In this document: positions 57,798 to 64,000 of the stretch, one piece after another | Layout: each line of letters begins with the position of its first letter | Numbering within the stretch: the stretch's first letter is position 1 | Notes under the pieces: generated by a model | What the model was told of the DNA's origin: nothing | The model's input: only the letters and a program-made list of their open reading frames with translations | Databases searched by the model: none | Program-made: the position numbers and the translations under genes | Assembly (NCBI GenBank): GCA_030247575.1 | Contig: JAOTRV010000011.1 | Location: forward strand, 1-64,000 | DNA: 64,000 nucleotides | Origin: Sulfuritalea sp. | GTDB lineage: Bacteria > Pseudomonadota > Gammaproteobacteria > Burkholderiales > Rhodocyclaceae | Direction of reading: 5' to 3'

Positions 57798-58865
57798 ATG
57801 GCGGACCCGGTGAGCACTGACCTGCTGGCGCGCCTGCAACCTTTGATGTCCCTGGGCAGCGGGGGCTTGCGCGAGTTGTTGCCGCATTGCCGGATGCATG
57901 CCTTCGCACGCGGCACTGATCCGTTCGGCGCCAACGATTGGAGCGGGCAGGTGGTCTATCTGGTGCGTGGACAGCTTCTTGCGAGCATGCCCGACGGTAC
58001 TTCGCGCGTGCTGGTCGGCGGCCATGATCTTGCCACGGAGCCGGTGGCACGCCTCGGCAAGATTCCCGGGTCCAGCAAGGCCATCACCGACGTCGAACTT
58101 CTCGCCCTGGAGGAAGATCTGCTCGATATCGTGGTGACCTGGAATCAATTGGCCGTCCCCGGCGACAGCGCGCACGACAGCGCCGATCAAACCGACTGGC
58201 GGATGATGTCAGGGATGTTGACTGTGGACAACATTACCGTGGGTGCGTTTGCTTCCCTGCCCCCGGCTCATATTCAATCCCTGCTGGCGAAATTCAACCG
58301 GGTTCCTGCGAAGCGCGGCGAGACGATCATCAAGCAGGGCGACCCCGGCGATTACTACTACCTTATCGAGCGCGGACGCTGCAAGGTTTCGCGGCTTGTC
58401 GCCGGATCTCCCGTGCAATTGGCCGAGCTCAAGGAGGGCGACGCTTTCGGCGAGGAGGCGCTCGTGGCCGACGCGGCGCGCAATGCGACGGTGACTATGA
58501 TTACGGATGGCGCGCTGCTGCGTTTGTCGAAGCAGGATTTCAATGAACTGCTGCGTGCGCCCCTGCTGCAGAGCGTGACCGGGGACGAGGCCGCGCGCAG
58601 GGTTGCCGCAGGTGCGACGTGGATCGATGTACGTTTCCCCGCCGAATACCAGAGCGACGGGTATCCGGGTGCCATCAATATTCCGCTCAACGACATTCGC
58701 CAGGCATCGGCAGCGCTAGATCCGGCAAAGGAATACATTGTTTATTGTCAGACGGGACGCCGCAGTTCCGCGGCTGCATTTTTGCTTTCCCAGCGTGGAT
58801 TTCACGCCGCCCTGCTTGACGGCGGCATGAGGGCGCGCGCTGGTGCCATGGAGTCAGTCGAATGA
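57798..58865 (+). CDS. Cyclic-nucleotide-binding/rhodanese fusion protein
   Basis: A 355-residue cytoplasmic protein in three parts: a degenerate cNMP-like barrel (about 1-120, LRELLPHCRMHAFARGTD), a more canonical cNMP-binding domain (about 148-255; IIKQGDPGDYYYLIERGRCK, then GDAFGEEALVADAARNATV, with the phosphate-binding Glu and Arg) and a C-terminal rhodanese domain (about 258-350) with the catalytic loop VYCQTGRRSSAA. There is no DNA-binding helix-turn-helix, so it is not a CRP-type regulator. It probably converts cAMP level into protein interaction or sulphur transfer. It starts 2 bases after the PDE gene and overlaps the ATPase gene by 4. Confidence 0.9.
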   Translation: MADPVSTDLLARLQPLMSLGSGGLRELLPHCRMHAFARGTDPFGANDWSGQVVYLVRGQLLASMPDGTSRVLVGGHDLATEPVARLGKIPGSSKAITDVELLALEEDLLDIVVTWNQLAVPGDSAHDSADQTDWRMMSGMLTVDNITVGAFASLPPAHIQSLLAKFNRVPAKRGETIIKQGDPGDYYYLIERGRCKVSRLVAGSPVQLAELKEGDAFGEEALVADAARNATVTMITDGALLRLSKQDFNELLRAPLLQSVTGDEAARRVAAGATWIDVRFPAEYQSDGYPGAINIPLNDIRQASAALDPAKEYIVYCQTGRRSSAAAFLLSQRGFHAALLDGGMRARAGAMESVE

Positions 58866-61240
58866 GCGCCGTACCTGCTGCACCCGCCGAGGTCGCCGCG
58901 TCAGATGTGGAAGGCCGTCTGGCGTTTTTCAAGAACCTTCAGATCGTCACCAACAAGGTTCATGCCACCTCCAACATCGACGAAATCATGCTGGAACTGT
59001 CCGGCGACATCTGCAGCTTGTTCAATGCGGATCGCCTGACGATCTATTCCGTCGGCGAAGACAAGGCTTCCATTGTCTCCAAGGTCAAGACGGGCCTGAA
59101 TTCCTTCAAGGATCTGCGCCTTCCGATAGCCGATCAGAGTATCGCCGGCCACGTTGCGCTGGCAAAGAAGCTGGTGAATATTCGCGACGTCTATGACGAC
59201 GCCGAGCTCAAGGCAATCAATCCGTCACTGCGCTTCCTGCAGGAAGTCGACAAGCGGACCGGGTACCGGACCAAGCAGATGCTGGTGGCCCCGGTCGTCG
59301 ATGCGCAAAACGGCGAGTTGCTCGGCGTCGTGCAGATCATCAACAACAAGGCGGGGACACCTTTTGGTTCGGTCGCGCAGGAAGGCGTCAAGGGCTTGTG
59401 CGAGACGCTGGCCATTGCTTTCAACCAGCGCAGCAAGCCGGCACAGGTCGTCAAGACCAAGTATGACTTTCTGGTATCCGACGCCGTCATTTCAGCGCAG
59501 GAGCTGGAATTGGCAACGCGCACGGCGCGGCGGAAGAATCTCGACATCGAGGAAGTCCTTGTCAACGAGTTTCAGGTCAAGCACCAGGCGCTGGGAACCG
59601 CATTGGGCAAATTCTTCAATGTGCCTTACGAACCTTTCAAGTCCGACCGCATCAAGCCCGTCGATCTCCTGAAGAACCTCAAGCGGGATTTTCTGGAGCA
59701 GGCGAAATGGGCTCCGGTGGAGGAGGGACCGGAAGGCGTGATGGTTGTCTGCATGGACCCCGAGCAGGTCAAGGGCTCGCGGGTCGTCAACAATGTCTTC
59801 CCGCGGGCGAAGGTCGTCTATCGCGTCACCACCAATCATGAGTTCACGCAAACCATCGACCAGCTGTTCGGCGCCGCCGGTGTTCCCGGCTTTACCGACG
59901 ACAGCTCTGTCGGCGATCTGCTGTCGACTCTCGATGAAGGAGAGATGGAAGGCGAAGGCGGAGCCGCCGACGACATTTCCGCAGCGGCCGACAACGAGCT
60001 GGTCAAACTGGTAAACAAGATCATTATCGATGCGTATCAGATGGGCGCATCCGATATTCATATCGAGCCGGGCCTCGGCAAGGACAAGGTACTGGTCCGC
60101 CTGCGCAAGGATGGTTCGCTGCAGAAGTACATCGAGGTGCCGGCCAGCTACCGCAATGCGATGGTGGCGCGCCTCAAGATCATGTGCGACCTGGATATTG
60201 CCGAACGGCGCAAGCCGCAGGACGGCAAGATCAAATTCAAGAAATTCGGCCCGCTGGACATCGAGCTGCGGGTGGCGACGATTCCCTCGACCGGCGGCGT
60301 CGAAGACGTCGTGATGCGCATCCTCGCAGGCGGCGAGCCGATCCCGCTGGACAAGCTGGGTGTGCTGCCGACCAACCTGACCAAGCTCAAGGCAACGATT
60401 TCCAAGCCCTACGGACTGTTCTTCGTCTGCGGTCCGACCGGTTCCGGCAAGACCACGACGCTGCACTCGGTACTGGGTTATCTCAATACGGTGGACACCA
60501 AGATTTGGACCGCCGAAGATCCGGTGGAAATCACCCAGAAGGGCCTGCGCCAGGTTCAGGTCAACAAGAAGGTCATGGATTTCGCCACGGTGATGAAGGC
60601 CTTCCTGCGCGCCGATCCGGACATCATCATGGTCGGCGAAATGCGCGATGCCGAAACTACCGGCATCGGCATCGAGGCATCGCTCACCGGTCACCTGGTG
60701 TTCGCCACCCTGCACACCAACAGCGCGCCGGAATCCATCATTCGCCTGCTCGACATGGGCATGGACCCGTTCAACTTCTCCGACGCCCTGCTCGGCATTC
60801 TGGCCCAGCGCCTGGCAAAACGGCTGTGCAAGTGCAAGGAGGCCTATACGCCCGACGCCGATGAAGTCAGACTGTTCATGAAAGAGTATTGCAGCGAACT
60901 TGAAAATACCAGTGCGTTTCTGAAAGACAAGGACACGGCCTATGCCGCGACGCTGGAGCGCCTGATCAAGGACTATGGCAAGGACGGGCATCTGGTCTTC
61001 ACCCGGGCCAAGGGCTGCGACACCTGCGGCGGCAGCGGTTACAAGGGGCGCATCGGCTTGCATGAGTTGATGATTGGAACCGAGCCGATGAAGAAGCTGA
61101 TTCAGGAGCACGCCCGTGTTGCGCAGTTGTTCGCCCAGGCACTGGAGGATGGCATGCTGACCCTGAAGATGGATGGTCTCGAAAAGGCCCTGCAGGGGGT
61201 GACCGACCTCAAGCAGGTGCGGGCTGTCTGCATCAAGTAG
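58862..61240 (+). CDS. PilB/GspE-type assembly ATPase with N-terminal GAF domain
   Basis: A 792-residue ATPase. Residues about 20-195 form a GAF domain (NIDEIMLELSGDICSLFNADRLTIY ... GVVQIINNK in the usual GAF order), 200-330 an MshEN/PilB-N-like domain, 375-790 the motor: Walker A GPTGSGKTTT, an Asp-box region, Walker B IIMVGEMRD, His box TGHLVFATLHTN and a C-terminal Zn-like Cys group (LCKCKE ... GCDTCGG). The motor should drive extension of the pilin encoded 1.8 kb downstream. A GAF domain on an assembly ATPase is unusual and suggests direct small-molecule control. Confidence 0.92.
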   Translation: MSAVPAAPAEVAASDVEGRLAFFKNLQIVTNKVHATSNIDEIMLELSGDICSLFNADRLTIYSVGEDKASIVSKVKTGLNSFKDLRLPIADQSIAGHVALAKKLVNIRDVYDDAELKAINPSLRFLQEVDKRTGYRTKQMLVAPVVDAQNGELLGVVQIINNKAGTPFGSVAQEGVKGLCETLAIAFNQRSKPAQVVKTKYDFLVSDAVISAQELELATRTARRKNLDIEEVLVNEFQVKHQALGTALGKFFNVPYEPFKSDRIKPVDLLKNLKRDFLEQAKWAPVEEGPEGVMVVCMDPEQVKGSRVVNNVFPRAKVVYRVTTNHEFTQTIDQLFGAAGVPGFTDDSSVGDLLSTLDEGEMEGEGGAADDISAAADNELVKLVNKIIIDAYQMGASDIHIEPGLGKDKVLVRLRKDGSLQKYIEVPASYRNAMVARLKIMCDLDIAERRKPQDGKIKFKKFGPLDIELRVATIPSTGGVEDVVMRILAGGEPIPLDKLGVLPTNLTKLKATISKPYGLFFVCGPTGSGKTTTLHSVLGYLNTVDTKIWTAEDPVEITQKGLRQVQVNKKVMDFATVMKAFLRADPDIIMVGEMRDAETTGIGIEASLTGHLVFATLHTNSAPESIIRLLDMGMDPFNFSDALLGILAQRLAKRLCKCKEAYTPDADEVRLFMKEYCSELENTSAFLKDKDTAYAATLERLIKDYGKDGHLVFTRAKGCDTCGGSGYKGRIGLHELMIGTEPMKKLIQEHARVAQLFAQALEDGMLTLKMDGLEKALQGVTDLKQVRAVCIK

Positions 61241-61243
61241 GGG

Positions 61244-62872
61244 ATGGGCGTGGACAGCTCCAGCGATTTGTTCCGCCGTCTCGAACAACTGAATGCCATT
61301 GGGGCTGCGCTCTCCAAGGAGCGCGACATCAACCGGCTGCTCGAGTCCATCCTCATCGCCGCCAAGACGATTACGCACGCCGACGGCGGAACGCTGTATC
61401 GGGTCACCGAGGATGGACAGGCGCTGCGTTTCGAGATTCTGCGCACCGACTCGCTGCACATCGCGATGGGCGGCACCACTGGCAATCCGATCAACTTCCC
61501 GAATTTGCCATTGAAGAACGAGCAGGGCGCAGCCAACGACTCGATGGTGGCCGCCTATGCCGCCATTCATGACAAGACAGTCAATATCGCCGACGCCTAC
61601 ACCGAGGCGGGTTTCGACTTTTCCGGCACCCGGAGCTTCGACCAGCGCACCGGCTATCGCTCGCAGTCTTTTCTCACGGTCCCGATGAAGAACCACGAAG
61701 GCGAAATCATCGGCGTGCTGCAGCTCATCAACGCCATCGATCCGCTGAGTCATCAGGTGACGACGTTTTCGTCGGCCGATCAGAGCCTTGCCGAGTCGCT
61801 TGCCTCGCAGGCGGCCATCGCCCTGACCAATCGTCTGCTGATCACCCAGCTGGAAGAGCTTTTCGAGTCCTTCATCAGCCTGATCAACCTTGCGATCGAC
61901 GAGAAGTCGCCCTATACGGGCGGCCACTGCCAGCGGGTGCCGGCCCTCACCATGATGCTGGCCGAAGCGGCGGACGCGACGCAGGAAGGTCCGCTGGCCT
62001 CGTTCAGAATGGATGAGCGCGACCGCTACGAACTCAAGATCGCCGGGCTTCTGCACGATTGCGGCAAGGTGACGACTCCGGTTCATGTGGTCGACAAGGC
62101 TACCAAGCTGCAAACCCTCTTCGACCGCATAAATCTGATCGACACCCGTTTTGAAGTCCTCAAGCGCGACGCCGAGATTCACGCCCTGCGCAAGCAGCTG
62201 GCGCTGCGCGGAGGCGACGATGCCGCGGCGGACGGAGCGATCCGGCAGCAATATCATGATGAGGTCCGTGCTCTTGACGATGAGCGGGAGTTCCTGCGCC
62301 GGACCAACGTCGGCGGCGAGACGATGAAAGATATCGATCTTCAGCGCGTGCGTGACATCGGCAGCGGGCGAAGGTGGCGCAATGTCGAAGGTGTCGAAAC
62401 CGAGTTCCTCACCGCGGACGAAGTCGAAAATCTGACCATCCGCGCCGGCACCCTGACGCTGAAGGAACGCGACATCATCAACCACCACATCGTCGCCACC
62501 ATAAAGATGCTGGAGCAACTGCCGTGGCCGAAACACCTGACCCGGGTACCCGAGTACGCCGGCGGTCATCACGAACGCATGGATGGCAAGGGCTACCCCA
62601 AGGGTCTGACTCGCGAGCAGATGTCGGTGCAGGCGAGGATGATGGGTATCGCCGATATCTTCGAGGCACTGACCGCCCGCGACCGGCCCTACAAACATGG
62701 CATGAAGCTGTCGCAGGCCATGGGCATCATGGCCAATTTCAAGAAAAACGGCCATGTCGACCCCGATCTGTTCGACGTCTTCGTCAGGCAGGGGGTTTAT
62801 CGGCGCTACGCAGAGCAGTTTCTCGATCCGGCGCAGATCGACGAGGTGGATCCGGCGGCTCTGACCGCGTGA
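61244..62872 (+). CDS. GAF-HD-GYP protein, likely c-di-GMP phosphodiesterase
   Basis: A 542-residue protein: N-terminal GAF (about 8-200, ending GVLQLINA and LASQAAIALTN) and HD-GYP (about 215-510) with HD in LLHDCGKV, HH in DIINHHIV and the diagnostic HHERMDGKGYPKGL. About 110-120 residues (roughly 285-405, charged) are inserted between the HD and GYP parts compared with standard HD-GYP domains. Catalytic residues look complete, so hydrolysis of c-di-GMP is likely. It starts 3 bases after the ATPase gene and is the last gene before the pilin promoter. Confidence 0.9.
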   Translation: MGVDSSSDLFRRLEQLNAIGAALSKERDINRLLESILIAAKTITHADGGTLYRVTEDGQALRFEILRTDSLHIAMGGTTGNPINFPNLPLKNEQGAANDSMVAAYAAIHDKTVNIADAYTEAGFDFSGTRSFDQRTGYRSQSFLTVPMKNHEGEIIGVLQLINAIDPLSHQVTTFSSADQSLAESLASQAAIALTNRLLITQLEELFESFISLINLAIDEKSPYTGGHCQRVPALTMMLAEAADATQEGPLASFRMDERDRYELKIAGLLHDCGKVTTPVHVVDKATKLQTLFDRINLIDTRFEVLKRDAEIHALRKQLALRGGDDAAADGAIRQQYHDEVRALDDEREFLRRTNVGGETMKDIDLQRVRDIGSGRRWRNVEGVETEFLTADEVENLTIRAGTLTLKERDIINHHIVATIKMLEQLPWPKHLTRVPEYAGGHHERMDGKGYPKGLTREQMSVQARMMGIADIFEALTARDRPYKHGMKLSQAMGIMANFKKNGHVDPDLFDVFVRQGVYRRYAEQFLDPAQIDEVDPAALTA

Positions 62873-62946
62873 TCCGCCCCTTCATTCTTGACAGCGTCGG
62901 AATCGCTTGCCGAAAGCGTGGGACATGACGAAAGCTGGCTGGAATG

Positions 62947-62961
62947 TGACGTTTTTTGTCA
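62947..62961 (+). promoter_or_regulatory. Possible upstream activator site for the pilin promoter
   Basis: TGAC-GTTTTTT-GTCA, a spaced inverted repeat 65 bases before the -24 element, at a distance suited to an NtrC/PilR-type enhancer-binding protein. TGTC half-sites recall PilR sites of Pseudomonas. Confidence 0.4.
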
Positions 62962-63010
62962 GTATGTTGCGCTTGGTTGATCTATGGCGCGGATAGATTG
63001 GGTTTTTTAT

Positions 63011-63027
63011 TGGCACGACTTGTGCTT
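63011..63027 (+). promoter_or_regulatory. Sigma-54 promoter of the pilin gene
   Basis: TGGCACGACTTGTGCTT has the invariant GG (63012-63013) and GC (63024-63025) with exactly 10 bases between them and a perfect TGGCACG -24 box. The start site would lie near 63037, giving a leader of about 37 bases before the pilin ATG. Confidence 0.88.
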
Positions 63028-63073
63028 AAATAAGTTCAGCGACGCCCGTCGCGCTTTCTCCAGGAGAATTCAT

Positions 63074-63256
63074 ATGAGCAAGTTGCAAAAAGGCTTTACC
63101 CTGATCGAACTGATGATCGTGGTCGCCATCATCGGCATTCTGGCCGCCATTGCTATTCCGCAGTTCTCGGAATACACCAAAAAGGCCGAGAACAAGGCTG
63201 CGCAGTCGGATGCGCGCAATTTCATGACTGGCGCGATCGCCAACTCGAACAACTAA
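63074..63256 (+). CDS. Short type IVa pilin (PilA-N-like)
   Basis: A 60-residue prepilin: [25 protein letters not shown], with a short leader and the prepilin peptidase site after Gly 7, leaving a mature chain of 53 residues. There is only the N-terminal helix plus about 25 residues; the globular beta-domain and disulphide loop of ordinary pilins are absent. Aromatic residues are at mature positions 1, 24, 27 and 43; 1, 24 and 27 are shared with the conductive 61-residue pilin of Geobacter. AGGAGA lies 8 bases upstream of the ATG. The in-frame extension to 62984 crosses the sigma-54 promoter and is rejected. Confidence 0.93.
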   Translation: MSKLQKGFTLIELMIVVAIIGILAAIAIPQFSEYTKKAENKAAQSDARNFMTGAIANSNN

Positions 63257-63270
63257 GCAAGGGGCCAACA

Positions 63271-63669
63271 ATGAAAATCTCGAAAATTATTGCGATTGCT
63301 ACTATTGCCGTAGCGGCCGGCCAGTCCCTGAATGCGTTTGCCGCATCGACCGGCACCGCTTGCAGCGGCGGAACCGCAGCTTCCATCAATCCCTTCGGGT
63401 CTGTCGGTGCATCGAACGTCACGACGGATTCATTTGTCAAGACCGGGTTCACCGTTCAGTGCTCGACCAATGTGGCCATGTCGTACAATGACGTGTCGGC
63501 CACCCTGTTCGGTGTCGTTGCCGGTTCGGTCAAGGGCAATCAGATCGTGGGCGGCAACAGCAACGGCGGCGCCATCAAGCAGATTGGGACATGCGCAACG
63601 ACCGGATGTACCGATGCGGGCGTGAAAGCGGAAGTCACCAACACTGCCGTGGCGGGCAGCAGCAGTTAA
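63271..63669 (+). CDS. Sec-exported Cys-containing protein, possible pilin partner (PilA-C/Spc-like)
   Basis: A 132-residue protein with a Sec signal (about 1-25, ending NAFA) and a mature Gly/Ser/Thr/Asn-rich beta-type sequence of about 107 residues with four Cys (TACSGG, VQCSTN, GTCATTGC) that could form two disulphides. The run STNVAMSYNDVSATLFGVVA followed by KGNQIVGGNS has the look of a pilin C-terminal domain. It starts 14 bases after the short pilin, with AAGGGG before the ATG, and shares its transcript up to the terminator at 63707. In Geobacter, the separate second pilin domain (Spc) stabilises the short pilin. I propose the same role here, as inference. Confidence 0.75.
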   Translation: MKISKIIAIATIAVAAGQSLNAFAASTGTACSGGTAASINPFGSVGASNVTTDSFVKTGFTVQCSTNVAMSYNDVSATLFGVVAGSVKGNQIVGGNSNGGAIKQIGTCATTGCTDAGVKAEVTNTAVAGSSS

Positions 63670-63706
63670 TGCCAGTTCGCTGATACCGCAACGGTTATGC
63701 GGAAAC

Positions 63707-63736
63707 AAAAAAAGCGCGCCAAGGCGCGCTTTTTTT
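63707..63736 (+). terminator. Intrinsic terminator after the pilin pair
   Basis: A perfect palindrome: seven A, GCGCGCC, AA, GGCGCGC, seven T. The GC stem followed by the T run makes a strong bidirectional-looking terminator 37 bases after the stop codon at 63667-63669. Confidence 0.93.
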
Positions 63737-63783
63737 GGTCTTGTCGACCGACAGCTACTGTCGGTCAGGTGTGAAGGCAAATA

Positions 63784-64000
63784 ATGGGATCGAAGGGCAA
63801 GGCAGCGCGGGACAGGAAGCCGGATGCGGCGTTCTTGCGCTTGAGCAAGCTCCTGGCCGAAGGCGAATTTTCCCGTCTGGTCGATGCGAGTCGCGAGGTG
63901 CTCAGGGGGAACAAGCAGCATCATCTCGCGCACAAGACCTTGAGCGCGGCGCTGCTCGAACTGGGGCAGGTCAAACCCGCGATCGCCGCGCTGCAGCTTG
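63784..64000 (+). CDS. TPR-repeat protein, 5' part only
   Basis: The frame opens at ATG 63784 and runs to the window end (72 residues). After a basic N-terminus (MGSKGKAARDRKPDAA), it has TPR-like helices (LSKLLAEGEFSRLVDASREV ... HKTLSAALLELGQVKPAIAAL). Such an N-terminus is compatible with a TPR-containing glycosyltransferase or sulphotransferase, which sometimes sit beside pilins, but nothing in the visible part decides this. It is separated from the pilin pair by the terminator. Confidence 0.75.
   Translation, partial: MGSKGKAARDRKPDAAFLRLSKLLAEGEFSRLVDASREVLRGNKQHHLAHKTLSAALLELGQVKPAIAALQL

Noticed and set aside
59492..62755. 1087-residue open frame on the minus strand
   Set aside because: It is antisense to two well-supported genes (GAF-PilB and GAF-HD-GYP), has no recognisable domain, and its His/Arg/Gln-rich composition is what GC-rich codon bias produces on the opposite strand.
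62984..63073. N-terminal extension of the short pilin
   Set aside because: The extension would be translated across the sigma-54 promoter and would destroy the short prepilin leader; ATG 63074 has its own AGGAGA.

Overview
The window is a continuous, gene-dense, high-GC chromosomal segment from a betaproteobacterium. The mla-ibaG-murA-his-hisE-HIT-tatABC synteny, short-form HisG, PaaG/PaaI/PaaJ/PaaY proteins and a KorABC-type 2-oxoacid oxidoreductase point towards Rhodocyclales/Sterolibacteriaceae-like aromatic degraders (an inference from synteny and family resemblance, not from a database search). I saw no rRNA, tRNA, CRISPR array, insertion sequence or prophage.

Layout. 1-9.8 kb (minus strand): an MSHA-like type IV pilus/type II secretion-related assembly cluster read as sigma-54 response regulator > mshM-like ATPase > mshL-like secretin > mshN-like TPR protein > mshE ATPase > mshG platform protein > an unidentified protein cut by the window edge. 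9.9-17.0 kb (plus): mlaFEDACB phospholipid transport, an ABC-2 exporter pair, ibaG and murA. 17.2-25.9 kb: the histidine pathway (hisG hisD, inverted hisC, hisB hisH hisA hisF hisI hisE), a HIT protein and tatABC. 26-32.7 kb: a HAD phosphatase, korCAB (2-oxoglutarate:NADP+ oxidoreductase-like) and a DegQ/DegS-like protease. 32.8-35.3 kb: Nif3-like, TonB-like and ankyrin proteins. 35.3-42.4 kb: a catabolic cluster (metallo-beta-lactamase-fold protein, flavin monooxygenase, DUF2783, VOC protein, FAH-family hydrolase), a 3-copy 73-bp tandem repeat, a FimV-like protein, and a maleylacetoacetate isomerase gene carrying two nonsense codons. 42.4-50.2 kb: msrA, a phenylacetate-pathway set (paaJ, paaI, paaG, divergent paaY), glpK and sucCD closed by a strong terminator.

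50.3-64 kb is the most striking region. One long run of closely spaced plus-strand genes encodes a CHASE2 Ser/Thr kinase, a PP2C phosphatase, a double-FHA protein, a CHASE2 class III nucleotide cyclase, a class-II-type cyclic nucleotide phosphodiesterase, a cNMP-binding/rhodanese protein, a PilB-type ATPase carrying an N-terminal GAF domain and a GAF-HD-GYP protein. It is followed, behind a near-consensus sigma-54 promoter, by a 60-residue pilin and a small Sec-exported, Cys-containing protein, an arrangement like the split PilA-N/PilA-C pilins of Geobacter. I read this as a self-contained circuit: envelope sensing, then Ser/Thr phosphorylation and cAMP made, degraded and read in the same operon, then control of a dedicated pilus motor, with c-di-GMP turnover added. 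Each domain call rests on visible motifs; the circuit itself is inference.
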